DNA from: Cupriavidus taiwanensis
Lineage (GTDB): Bacteria; Pseudomonadota; Gammaproteobacteria; Burkholderiales; Burkholderiaceae
Direction: 5' to 3'
NCBI RefSeq assembly: GCF_900250115.1
Contig: NZ_LT984803.1
Coordinates: forward strand, 2,569,583-2,633,582
Length of the DNA stretch: 64,000 bases
The notes beneath the pieces were generated by a model. The model was not told the DNA's origin. It searched no databases and saw only the letters and a list, made by a program, of their open reading frames with translations. Every line of letters begins with the position of its first letter. Positions within the stretch are counted from its first letter, which is position 1. The position numbers and the translations under genes are program-made. Shown one piece after another: positions 9,676-17,379 of this stretch.

Positions 9676-10497
9676 TCAGTGCACGGGAAAGTGCCGGCGC
9701 AGGAAATCCAGCACCGCGTCGTTGAACTGCTCGGGGCGCTCCATGCAGGCCAGGTGGCCCACGTCGGGCAGGCAGCGGTACTCGGCGCCGGCAATGCGTT
9801 GCGCCATGCGCTGCATCACCTCGGGCGCGGCGTTGGTATCGTGCTGGCCGGCCAGCGCCAGCACCGGCACCGCGATGCGGGCCAGCGCATCGCGCTGGTT
9901 GAAGCGCACCAGCGCACCCAGCGCGGCGCGATAGGTCGGTGCCGGCACCGCCGCCATCACCGTGGTGGCGAAGGCCACGGCGCGGGCGTCGGCAGCGGGC
10001 GCGACCATGGTGCGCACCAGTCCCGCGGCCATCTGCGCCATGGTCTTGCCGGCATCCAGCGGCGCGGTGCGCGCGGCGATGAACTCGCGTTGCCACGGGC
10101 CATCGCCCTTGCCGAAGGCGGGCGAGGTGCCGGACAGCACCATGCCGTCAACCAGCGCGGGCGTGGCCGCGCACGCCTGCTGCGCCACCATGCCGCCCAT
10201 GCTATGGCCCAGCAGCACCACGCGCCGGCCGGCGTCGCGTTCGAACAGCAGCACGGGCGTCAGCGCCTGCGCCAGTCGGTCGAAGTCGTAAGGATCGATC
10301 AGGGCACTGTCGCCATAGCCGGGCATGTCCCACGCCACGGCGCGGTAACCGGCCTGCGCCAGGGCCTCGCCCTGCGCCGGCCAGGCAGCCTTGCCGCCGC
10401 CGATGCCATGCAGCATCAGCACCGCCACCGGCCCGTCGCCCCAGGCCAGGGCGGCGATGCCGTTGGCGTGGCGCTGCGTGGTCGCGGCGGCGCTCAT
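9676..10497 (-). CDS. Alpha/beta hydrolase (NicD-like)
   Basis: A 273-residue alpha/beta-fold hydrolase. LMLHGIGGG (28-35) forms the oxyanion region, the nucleophile elbow is GHSMGG (97-102, Ser99), the acid is likely Asp in AGQHDTN and the histidine lies in DVGHLACM. Its size and its place directly after a NicX-like gene match N-formylmaleamate deformylase (NicD), which removes formate from the ring-opened product of 2,5-dihydroxypyridine. The sequence alone does not exclude a generic ester or C-C hydrolase. The start ATG at 10497 overlaps the stop of the preceding gene (ATGA), so translation is probably coupled. The next gene begins 95 bases downstream. Confidence 0.85.
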   Translation of the reverse strand: MSAAATTQRHANGIAALAWGDGPVAVLMLHGIGGGKAAWPAQGEALAQAGYRAVAWDMPGYGDSALIDPYDFDRLAQALTPVLLFERDAGRRVVLLGHSMGGMVAQQACAATPALVDGMVLSGTSPAFGKGDGPWQREFIAARTAPLDAGKTMAQMAAGLVRTMVAPAADARAVAFATTVMAAVPAPTYRAALGALVRFNQRDALARIAVPVLALAGQHDTNAAPEVMQRMAQRIAGAEYRCLPDVGHLACMERPEQFNDAVLDFLRRHFPVH

Positions 10498-11564
10498 GCG
10501 GCCACCTCCACCAGCGCGCCCGCCTCGACCTCGTTGCGGCCGTCGAGCGCAACCGTGCAGTTGCGCAGCGGCAGGTCGAAGTGGCCCAGCGTATGCCGCC
10601 CGGCGACCTCGTTGGCGCCGGTCGAAAACAGGAAATTGCCGGCGAACGCGCGCAGCTCGGTGCCGTTGCAATCGCGCTTGTCATAGAACGTCATCGCGTC
10701 CCAGCGCGCCATCCGGTTCAGGCCCCAGCCCACGTGCGAGACCGCATAGGCGTCGCGCGTGCCCTCGCGGTCGGCCCAGGCCTGGTAGTAGCCGCGCATC
10801 ATGTCGGCGTCGATGCCCTGGCCCTCGACCGCGACGATGTAGTCGTCCTCGATATGGCAGACCACGGTGTCGCGCAGGTAGGTCTTGAAGGTCAGGTTGA
10901 CGTCGCCCGGCGCCAGCACCAGCGTGCCGTTGACCTGGCGCCCGGCCGGGAACGCCAGGCACAGCCCGCCGGGCCAGTGCGAGACCTGGCCGGGCTTGTT
11001 GCAGAAACCCCAGACGCCGCCCACGCGCGCCTCGGCCAGGCCGATGCGCAGCTCGGTGCCGGCAGCGGAATGCACACGCATCTCGCGCGCGCCGCGCAGG
11101 CGCTTCATCGCCGCGCGCACGGTGGCCTCCAGCGACGGGTCGGGCTGGCAGCGCTCCAGGATCTCGGGGTGCTCGTTGCTGACCATCAGCATGCGCGGCA
11201 CCACGCCATTGGCGCCGCTCAGGATCTGCGGCAGCTCAGGGGCGTGCAGCAGGCCTTCGACGGTGCAGTCAAGCACCAGCTGGCAGCGCGACAGCGCCGC
11301 CAGCACTGGCGCCAGATGCTGCAGGGCATCGCTGGCCCCGGTCGAGCGCACCGGCGCCGGGGCCGCAAGCGCCGGGGTCGGCACCTGGATCCGCACCGGG
11401 GTGGCGCCGAGCGACTGCGCGGCCAGTTCGGCCAAGGCCACGTTGACAGGGCGGGATTGGGACTCCGTTACAATTCCCACCACATCACCGTGCCGCAGGG
11501 CACAGAGTTCCAGCGTGCGGCGGAACGCCGCCAGCCAGCGGTGTTCGATCTGCTCGATGAGCAT
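10494..11564 (-). CDS. NicX-like 2,5-dihydroxypyridine 5,6-dioxygenase homologue (M29-type fold)
   Basis: A 356-residue protein of the aminopeptidase-T-like family that includes NicX, the iron-dependent enzyme opening 2,5-dihydroxypyridine in aerobic nicotinate breakdown. It shares the blocks SHWPGG (195-200), VSHVGWGLN (276-284), FAGNFLFSTG and HFDLPLRNC (328-336) with what I recall of NicX. His196, His278, His328 and Asp330 are therefore kept. The position matching the NicX metal-ligand glutamate (12 residues before the HWP histidine) is Val184 here. A changed substrate or metal site is possible. First gene of the minus-strand operon; the start ATG at 11564 has GGAGA upstream. Confidence 0.78.
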   Translation of the reverse strand: MLIEQIEHRWLAAFRRTLELCALRHGDVVGIVTESQSRPVNVALAELAAQSLGATPVRIQVPTPALAAPAPVRSTGASDALQHLAPVLAALSRCQLVLDCTVEGLLHAPELPQILSGANGVVPRMLMVSNEHPEILERCQPDPSLEATVRAAMKRLRGAREMRVHSAAGTELRIGLAEARVGGVWGFCNKPGQVSHWPGGLCLAFPAGRQVNGTLVLAPGDVNLTFKTYLRDTVVCHIEDDYIVAVEGQGIDADMMRGYYQAWADREGTRDAYAVSHVGWGLNRMARWDAMTFYDKRDCNGTELRAFAGNFLFSTGANEVAGRHTLGHFDLPLRNCTVALDGRNEVEAGALVEVAA

Positions 11565-11693
11565 GCGCTTGTCTCCTGCTGCTTGTTGTCTGGCTTGTTG
11601 TTCGCTTCTTGTTCTATAGGGCGGGCCGCCGAGGCTTTTGTGCACCGGCCGGCGCCTGCGGCGCCGGGCTTGAACTCGCCGCCCCTGGCGCGA

Positions 11694-11714
11694 ATAATAT
11701 ATATGAAATTTCAT
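11694..11714. promoter_or_regulatory. Divergent control region with perfect palindrome, likely MarR operator
   Basis: ATGAAATTTCAT at 11703-11714 is a perfect 12-base palindrome in the 169-base gap between the NicX-like gene and the flavin reductase gene. On the minus strand it falls between a weak TGGAGT (-35 position) and TATTAT (-10, complement of 11694-11699), 17 bases apart. That is where a repressor would block the operon. The MarR protein encoded at 12312 is the obvious candidate binder (inference). Confidence 0.5.
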
Positions 11715-11733
11715 GAACTCCAGTGGAGCCCCC

Positions 11734-12294
11734 ATGGGCATGCCTGAGGCCCAGCCACGGATCGCCAGCGTGGCCGCCGCGCCGGACTTCGATGCGATGC
11801 ACTTCCGCCGCACCCTGTCGCAGTTCGCGACCGGGGTCACGGTGATCACCACGCGCGCCAGCAACGAGTCGGTTGCGGCGGGCGCGCCGCCGTACATCGG
11901 CATCACCGCCAGCTCCTTCAACTCGGTGTCGCTGGAGCCGCCGCTGGTGCTGTGGAGCATGGCCACGCGCGCCAACAGCCTGCCGATGTTCCGCGACGGC
12001 ACCCACTACATCATCAACGTGCTGTCGGCCTCGCAGCTGGACCTGTGCCAGCGCTTCGCCACGCTCAAGGGCGATCGCTTCGCCGGCGTCGACTACCGGC
12101 TCTCGGCCACCGGCCTGCCGATCCTGTCGAATGCGCTGGCCTGGTTCGAATGCCACAACCGCAGCCGCTACGACGAAGGCGACCACGTCATCTTCGTCGG
12201 CGAAGTGGAGCGCTGCGGCGTGCTCGACGGCAAGGACGGCCCGCTGGTGTTCCAGGGCGGCCAGTTCACCACCACCGCCCCGCTCGATCCCTGA
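11734..12294 (+). CDS. Flavin reductase family protein (HpaC-like)
   Basis: A protein of about 186 residues with the flavin-reductase domain: TGVTVITT, the FMN-contact stretch GITASSFNSVSLEPPLVL and GDHVIFVGEVE. Such proteins supply reduced FMN or FAD from NAD(P)H to a separate oxygenase component. ATG 11734 is preferred because GGAG lies at 11725-11728; ATG 11740 is equally in frame, and ATG 11713 lies inside the operator palindrome. The divergent operon encodes an acyl-CoA-dehydrogenase-fold protein that could be its partner (inference). The MarR gene follows 17 bases later. Confidence 0.85.
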   Translation: MGMPEAQPRIASVAAAPDFDAMHFRRTLSQFATGVTVITTRASNESVAAGAPPYIGITASSFNSVSLEPPLVLWSMATRANSLPMFRDGTHYIINVLSASQLDLCQRFATLKGDRFAGVDYRLSATGLPILSNALAWFECHNRSRYDEGDHVIFVGEVERCGVLDGKDGPLVFQGGQFTTTAPLDP

Positions 12295-12311
12295 ACCGCC
12301 CCTGCCCCATC

Positions 12312-12770
12312 ATGGCGGACCTGCCGGCAGCACCCTCGCCCCAGCCCTTCGTCGACGGCTACCTGGCCTACCTGCTGGCCCGCGCCAGCCATCTGATCTC
12401 GGGCGAATTCCATCGCGAGGTCGAGGCCAGCGGCCTTTCGGTGCAGGAATGGCGCGTGCTGGCCACGCTGGCCGACCGCCCCGACTGCACCGTCGGCGCG
12501 CTCGCGGAAATCACGCTGACCAAGCAGCCCACGCTGACCAAGCTGGTCGATCGCATGGCGCACGACGGCCTGGTCCGGCGCCGTGCCGGCAAGACCGACC
12601 GCCGCCAGGCGCTGGTTTCGATCACGCCGCGCGGCCTGGCGCTGGTGCGGCCGCTGCTCGAGCGCGCCGCGCAGCACGAGCGCGCGGTGCTGGATGACTT
12701 CGGCGCCCGCGAGGGCGCGCAGCTGAAGGAAAGCCTGCGGCAGCTGATCGCGCTGCATACGCAGCGCTAG
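12312..12770 (+). CDS. MarR family transcriptional regulator
   Basis: A 152-residue winged-helix regulator. The N-terminal dimerisation helices are followed by LSVQEWRVLATLAD, the recognition region EITLTKQPTLTKLVDRMAHDGLV and the wing KTDRRQALVSITPRG. MarR proteins usually repress a divergent or adjacent operon and are released by small aromatic ligands. NicR, which controls nicotinate genes in pseudomonads, is of this family. The gene is co-transcribed with the flavin reductase and probably binds the palindrome at 11703-11714. It converges on kynR with a four-base overlap at the stops. Confidence 0.9.
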   Translation: MADLPAAPSPQPFVDGYLAYLLARASHLISGEFHREVEASGLSVQEWRVLATLADRPDCTVGALAEITLTKQPTLTKLVDRMAHDGLVRRRAGKTDRRQALVSITPRGLALVRPLLERAAQHERAVLDDFGAREGAQLKESLRQLIALHTQR

Positions 12771-13249
12771 GCCTGCGCGGCCGCCTTCAGGATTGCCAGC
12801 GGCGAACTGTCCACCTTGATCCGCTGCAGCACGATATTCGAGCGGATATCCATCACCCCCGGGGTGCGGTACAGCCGGTTCACGATGAAGTCGGAGTAGT
12901 GCTTCAGGTTGCGCGCTTGCACGCGCAGGATGTAGTTGCTGTCGCCGGTGATGATGTACGCCGAGAGCACTTCCGGCCACGACTGCACCGCGGCGATAAA
13001 GGTGTCGTGCCAGCCCTCCACGTCATGGCGCATCGACACTTGCACGATCGCCTCCAGCTCCAGCCCCAGCTGCTCGGCATCGAACCACGCGCGATAGCCG
13101 CCGATCACCCCTGACTCTTCCAGCAGCCGGACCCGGCGCAGGCATGCCGACGGCGACAGCGCCACGCGGTCGGCCAGGTCCTGGTTGCTGATGCGGCCGT
13201 TCTCCTGCAAACAGGTCAGGATGCGCAAATCGGTGGGATCGAGGTTCAT
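12767..13249 (-). CDS. kynR: Lrp/AsnC family regulator of kynurenine genes
   Basis: A 160-residue Lrp/AsnC protein: an N-terminal helix-turn-helix (LTCLQENGRISNQDLADRV followed by LSPSACLRRV) and a C-terminal ligand-binding RAM domain with EVLSAYIITGDSNYILRV. It is divergent from kynB, the arrangement of KynR in Pseudomonas, where a Lrp-type protein activates the kyn operon in response to kynurenine. The ATG at 13249 matches the family N-terminus (MNLDPTDLRIL), although the frame opens 23 codons earlier. The intergenic region holds a strong inverted repeat, its likely binding site. Confidence 0.9.
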   Translation of the reverse strand: MNLDPTDLRILTCLQENGRISNQDLADRVALSPSACLRRVRLLEESGVIGGYRAWFDAEQLGLELEAIVQVSMRHDVEGWHDTFIAAVQSWPEVLSAYIITGDSNYILRVQARNLKHYSDFIVNRLYRTPGVMDIRSNIVLQRIKVDSSPLAILKAAAQA

Positions 13250-13277
13250 TCGAATTTCCTTCGAGTAATCGGCGATT

Positions 13278-13296
13278 TTTCGCATTCTATGCGAAA
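13278..13296. promoter_or_regulatory. Inverted repeat in kynR-kynB intergenic region
   Basis: TTTCGCAT, three bases, then ATGCGAAA: perfect 8-base arms in the 158-base gap between divergent kynR and kynB. A symmetric site here fits a dimeric Lrp-type regulator. Nearby CGAATTTCCTTCG is a second, weaker dyad. Assignment to KynR is inference from position. Confidence 0.6.
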
Positions 13297-13407
13297 GACA
13301 GCTAGGATGACGGGTCATTTAGCAAGCCTCTTGCCGCCGTTTTTGACTATGATTCCCGACATCGAGGCACACAGAAACGGCGCCCGCAGACGGCGCCGCC
13401 CACACCC

Positions 13408-14058
13408 ATGACCGCCCCCAATCCCGACCCGCGCCGGCTGTGGGACATCAGCCCGCCGCTGTCTCCCGCCACGCCGGTGTGGCCCGGCGATACGCCGTTC
13501 CAGCAGCAGCCGGCCTGGCAGATCGACGCGCAGTGTCCGGTCAATGTCGGGCGCATCACGCTGTCGCCGCATACCGGCGCGCATGCGGACGCGCCGCTGC
13601 ACTATGCCGCCGACGGCGCCCCGATCGGCGCGGTGCCGCTGGCGCCCTACCTGGGCCGCTGCCGCGTGATCCACTGCATCGGCGCGGCGCCGCTGGTGCT
13701 GCCGCATCATGTCGGGCACGCGCTCGACCAGTTGCCGCCGCGGGTGCTGCTGCGCACCTACCGGCAGGCGCCGCTGGCGCAGTGGGATCCGGCCTTCTGC
13801 GCGGTGTCGCCCGACACCATCGCGCTGCTGGCCGCGCACGGCGTGCAGCTGGTCGGCATCGACACGCCCTCGCTCGATCCGCAGGAGTCGAAGACCATGG
13901 ACGCGCACAACGCGGTGCGCCGCCATGGCCTGGCGATCCTGGAAGGCATCGTGCTGGACCAGGTCGATGCCGGCGACTATGAACTGATCGCGCTGCCGCT
14001 GCGCTTTGCCGCGCTGGACGCCAGCCCGGTGCGCGCGGTGCTGCGCAGCCTCGACTGA
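13408..14058 (+). CDS. kynB: Kynurenine formamidase (arylformamidase)
   Basis: A 216-residue metal-dependent hydrolase that converts N-formyl-L-kynurenine to L-kynurenine and formate, the second step of tryptophan breakdown. The cyclase-type metal motif [11 protein letters not shown] is present near residue 54, with [17 protein letters not shown] at the N-terminus and GIDTPSLDP toward the C-terminus, as in bacterial KynB. First gene of kynBUA; kynU follows after 36 bases. The annotated ATG is the first after the kynR-kynB control region. Confidence 0.96.
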   Translation: MTAPNPDPRRLWDISPPLSPATPVWPGDTPFQQQPAWQIDAQCPVNVGRITLSPHTGAHADAPLHYAADGAPIGAVPLAPYLGRCRVIHCIGAAPLVLPHHVGHALDQLPPRVLLRTYRQAPLAQWDPAFCAVSPDTIALLAAHGVQLVGIDTPSLDPQESKTMDAHNAVRRHGLAILEGIVLDQVDAGDYELIALPLRFAALDASPVRAVLRSLD

Positions 14059-14094
14059 ACTTTTTTCCGAACCCGCCTGGCTTTTCTGCACGAC

Positions 14095-15351
14095 ATGACG
14101 ACCATTGACCGCGAGCACTGTATCCGGCTCGACCAGCAAGACCCGCTGCGCCCGCTGCGCGACCAGTTCGCGCTGCCCCACGGCGTGATCTACCTCGACG
14201 GCAACTCGCTCGGCGCCCGCCCGCGCGCCGCCGCCGCGCGCGCCGCGCAGGTGGTGGCCGAGGAATGGGGCGACGGCCTGATCCGCAGCTGGAACACCGC
14301 CGGCTGGTTCGACCTGCCGCAGCGCCTGGGCAACAAGCTGGCGCCGCTGGTGGGCGCGGGCCACGATGAAGTGGTGGTCACCGACACCACCTCGATCAAC
14401 CTGTTCAAGGTGCTGGCCGCGGCGCTGCGCGTGCAGCAGACGCGCGACCCGGCGCGCAAGGTGATCGTCTCCGAGGCCAGCAACTTTCCCACCGACCTGT
14501 ATATCGCCCAGGGCCTGGCCGACCTGCTGCAGCAGGGCTACTCGCTGCGGCTGGTGAACTCGCCGGCGGAGATCGACGCCGCCGTCGGCGCCGATACCGC
14601 GGTGCTGATGCTGACGCACGTCAACTACAAGACTGGCGAGATGCTCGACATGGCCGGGCTGACCGAACTGGCCCATGCCCGCGGCGCGCTGACGGTGTGG
14701 GACCTGTGCCATTCGGCCGGTGCCGTGCCGGTCGACCTGAAGGCGGCCGGGGCCGACTACGCCATCGGCTGCACCTACAAGTACCTGAACGGCGGCCCGG
14801 GTTCGCCCGCCTTCGTCTGGGTGGCGCCGGCGCTGCGCGACGCCTTCTGGCAACCGCTGTCGGGCTGGTGGGGCCATGCCGCCCCGTTTGCGATGGATCC
14901 GCAGTACCGGCCGGTCGAGGGCGTGCGCCGCTTCCTGTGCGGCACGCAGCCGGTCACGTCGCTGGCCATGGTCGAGTGCGGACTGGACGTGTTCGCGCAG
15001 ACCGACATGCAGGCGCTGCGCGCCAAGTCGCTGCAGCTGACCGACCTGTTCATCGCGCTGGTGGAAGCCCGCTGCGGTGACCACCCGCTGACGCTGGTGA
15101 CGCCGCGCGAACACGCGCGCAGGGGCAGCCAGGTCAGCCTGGAGCATCCGCAGGGCTACGCGCTGGTGCAGGCCCTGATCGAGCGTGGCGTGATCGGCGA
15201 CTACCGCGAGCCGCGCATCGCCCGCTTCGGCTTCACGCCGCTCTACACCAGCTTTGCCGAGGTGTGGGATGCTGTGGAAATCCTGCGCGACGTGCTGGAC
15301 AGCGGCGCGTATCGCGACGCGCGCTTCCAGACTCGCGGCCAGGTGACCTGA
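14095..15351 (+). CDS. kynU: Kynureninase
   Basis: A 418-residue PLP enzyme that splits L-kynurenine into anthranilate and L-alanine. Family features are [12 protein letters not shown] near the N-terminus, the aspartate region [17 protein letters not shown], and [16 protein letters not shown], which carries the PLP-binding lysine. Length fits the family. It lies between kynB and kynA, 13 bases before the kynA start, so all three form one transcript. Its product anthranilate is a possible link to the neighbouring NicX-like/CoA-ligase cluster (inference). Confidence 0.97.
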   Translation: MTTIDREHCIRLDQQDPLRPLRDQFALPHGVIYLDGNSLGARPRAAAARAAQVVAEEWGDGLIRSWNTAGWFDLPQRLGNKLAPLVGAGHDEVVVTDTTSINLFKVLAAALRVQQTRDPARKVIVSEASNFPTDLYIAQGLADLLQQGYSLRLVNSPAEIDAAVGADTAVLMLTHVNYKTGEMLDMAGLTELAHARGALTVWDLCHSAGAVPVDLKAAGADYAIGCTYKYLNGGPGSPAFVWVAPALRDAFWQPLSGWWGHAAPFAMDPQYRPVEGVRRFLCGTQPVTSLAMVECGLDVFAQTDMQALRAKSLQLTDLFIALVEARCGDHPLTLVTPREHARRGSQVSLEHPQGYALVQALIERGVIGDYREPRIARFGFTPLYTSFAEVWDAVEILRDVLDSGAYRDARFQTRGQVT

Positions 15352-15364
15352 CCGGGAGCGCATC

Positions 15365-16243
15365 ATGAGCGAATTCAAGGGATGCCCCTTCTCCGGCGCG
15401 GCGCCGGCAGCCACGCCGCAGGGCGACGGCTGGCACGGCGCGCAGATGGATTTCGCCAAGGACATGAGCTATGGCGACTACCTCGGCCTTGACCAGATCC
15501 TGAGCGCGCAGCATCCGCTGTCGCCGGACCACAACGAGATGCTGTTTATCGTGCAGCACCAGACCACCGAGCTGTGGATGAAGCTGATGCTGCACGAGCT
15601 GCGCGCCGCGCGCGAATCGGTCAAGGGCGACAGCCTGCCGCCGGCGTTCAAGATGCTGACGCGCGTGTCGCGCATCATGGACCAGCTGGTGCAGGCGTGG
15701 AACGTGCTGGCCACCATGACGCCGCCGGAATACTCGGCGATGCGGCCCTACCTGGGCATGTCGTCGGGCTTCCAGTCGTACCAGTACCGCGAGATCGAGT
15801 TCATCCTGGGCAACAAGAATGCCGCCATGCTCAGGCCGCATGCGCACCGGCCCGAGCACCTGGCGCTGGTCGAGGCCGCGCTGAAGACCCCGTCGCTGTA
15901 CGACGAGGCGATCCGGCTGATGGCGCGGCGCGGCTTTGCCATCGACGCCGCTTGGGTCGAGCGCGACTGGAGCCAGCCGACCACGTACAACGCCTCGGTC
16001 GAGGCAGCGTGGCTGGAGGTCTACCGCAACCCCGGCGCGCACTGGGAACTGTATGAGCTGGGCGAGAAGTTCGTCGACCTGGAAGACGCGTTCCGGCAAT
16101 GGCGCTTCCGCCATGTGACCACGGTCGAGCGAGTGATCGGTTTCAAGCGCGGCACTGGCGGCACCGAAGGTGTCAGCTATCTGCGCAAGATGCTGGACGT
16201 GGTGCTGTTTCCGGAACTGTGGAAGCTGCGCACCGACCTTTGA
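15365..16243 (+). CDS. kynA: Tryptophan 2,3-dioxygenase
   Basis: A 292-residue haem dioxygenase that opens the indole ring of L-tryptophan to N-formylkynurenine. Recognisable family blocks are [14 protein letters not shown], the haem/substrate region [33 protein letters not shown] and the C-terminal [19 protein letters not shown] ribosome site precedes the ATG at 15365. Last gene of kynBUA. Although it encodes the first step, it is placed last, as often seen in betaproteobacteria. Confidence 0.97.
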   Translation: MSEFKGCPFSGAAPAATPQGDGWHGAQMDFAKDMSYGDYLGLDQILSAQHPLSPDHNEMLFIVQHQTTELWMKLMLHELRAARESVKGDSLPPAFKMLTRVSRIMDQLVQAWNVLATMTPPEYSAMRPYLGMSSGFQSYQYREIEFILGNKNAAMLRPHAHRPEHLALVEAALKTPSLYDEAIRLMARRGFAIDAAWVERDWSQPTTYNASVEAAWLEVYRNPGAHWELYELGEKFVDLEDAFRQWRFRHVTTVERVIGFKRGTGGTEGVSYLRKMLDVVLFPELWKLRTDL

Positions 16244-16292
16244 ACCGCGCCGTTCCTGCGCGCGCGGACCGCGATACGGCCGGCGGGCGGCC

Positions 16293-17111
16293 TCAGCCCG
16301 CCGGCTCGGACAACCTTGCCGCCAGCGTCTGCAGCGCCGGCGCCAGGGTCTGGTGGAACACCGCCTCGTCCACTGCCCCATACGAAGCACTGCAGCTCAG
16401 CATGTGCAGCTCTTTCTCCCCCACCGGCCGGAACGCCACCGCGCAGGCATGGATGGCCGGATGCCAGTCGCGGAACGACGCCGCATAGCCACGCTGCTGC
16501 GCCTCGGCCAGCGCGGCGCGGGTGGCGGCCTCCTGCTGCTTCCATTGCTCCGGGAAGGCCTGGCTGAACTCGGCCATCACGCGCTCGCGGCGCGCCGCCG
16601 GCAACGCGGCCAGGTAGGCCCGCCCCATCGAGCTCGAGACCAGCGACAGCCGCGAGCCGACGCCCAGCCCTAGCATCACGCCGGCGTCGTTGCGGATCGA
16701 TTCCAGGTAGATCACCTCCATGCGCTCGCGCTTGCCGAGCGACACCGAGACCCCGTACGACTGCGCGAACGCCAGCATGTGCGGGCGCGCCAGCGCCACC
16801 ACATCCGACGCCGACAGGTAGGCATAGCCCAGCGCCAGCACCCCGGCATCGAGCGCGTATTTGCCCAGGCCCTCGTCATAGCGCAGGTAGCCAAGCTGCA
16901 CCAGCGTGCCGGCCAGCCGGCTCACCGTGGCCTTGGGAAATCCGGTGCGGCGCACGAACTCCTGGTTGCCCAGCATGGCCTCGCCGGTACGGAAGCAGCG
17001 CAGCAGTTCAAGCCCGCGCGCCAGCGCGGTGACGAAGTTAGGGTCGCTGTCGCGCACGGGTGCCGCGGCAGCTTCCTGGGGAAGTGACAGATCGGGGTTG
17101 GGGTTGGCCAA
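16293..17111 (-). CDS. IclR family transcriptional regulator
   Basis: A 272-residue IclR-type protein. The N-terminal winged helix contains ARGLELLRCF, RRTGFPKATVSRLAGTL and LGYLRYDEGLGKY; the C-terminal effector domain contains GRAYLAALP and a closing GPVGEKE-like strand typical of the family. It is divergent from gcdH across a 268-base gap that holds two overlapping dyads, so it very likely controls gcdH and itself. The effector may be glutarate or glutaryl-CoA, but this is a guess from the neighbour. Confidence 0.9.
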   Translation of the reverse strand: MANPNPDLSLPQEAAAAPVRDSDPNFVTALARGLELLRCFRTGEAMLGNQEFVRRTGFPKATVSRLAGTLVQLGYLRYDEGLGKYALDAGVLALGYAYLSASDVVALARPHMLAFAQSYGVSVSLGKRERMEVIYLESIRNDAGVMLGLGVGSRLSLVSSSMGRAYLAALPAARRERVMAEFSQAFPEQWKQQEAATRAALAEAQQRGYAASFRDWHPAIHACAVAFRPVGEKELHMLSCSASYGAVDEAVFHQTLAPALQTLAARLSEPAG

Positions 17112-17179
17112 GGTTCGCGGCTCCAGTCGGCGCTTGTCCGTTCATCGCACAAAGGCTGGGTGGGTCAGGGTTTTGCCGG

Positions 17180-17207
17180 TTGCGTGGCAAGACCGTTGCG
17201 ATATACT
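17180..17207 (+). promoter_or_regulatory. Candidate sigma70 promoter of gcdH
   Basis: TTGCGT at 17180-17185 and TATACT at 17202-17207 with a 16-base spacer, 173 bases ahead of the gcdH start. The regulator dyads begin nine bases downstream of the -10 element, over the likely transcription start. Confidence 0.55.
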
Positions 17208-17215
17208 AATTCAAC

Positions 17216-17240
17216 GGAACACAGTTCCGCAATGCGGAAC
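17216..17240. promoter_or_regulatory. Overlapping inverted repeats, likely IclR-type operator
   Basis: GTTCCGCA-A-TGCGGAAC (17224-17240) is a perfect 17-base dyad. The preceding GGAAC-ACA-GTTCC (17216-17228) shares its left arm, giving three alternating half-sites. IclR-family proteins bind such palindromes as dimers of dimers. The position just downstream of the gcdH -10 suggests repression (inference). Confidence 0.6.
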
Positions 17241-17379
17241 TATCAGGATCCCGAAAAAATCCTCCGCACGATCATCGACCGATCACCAAACCCATTACGA
17301 ATGACGGAATCCGCCGGCGCGGACCACGGCACGCCAGCCAACCGCCCGCCGCTTCCCTGTGCTACCGAAGGAGACCTGC

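Noticed and set aside
8327..10096. Extended open frame joining the acyl-CoA-dehydrogenase-like gene to upstream sequence as a fusion protein
   Set aside because: The upstream part is the antisense or off-frame reading of the hydrolase gene; the real start at 9580 has a good ribosome site.
13315..15465. Long minus-strand open frame (about 716 codons) opposite kynB and kynU
   Set aside because: It mirrors genes with full family matches and has low-complexity, Arg/Gln/His-rich composition typical of antisense frames in high-GC DNA.
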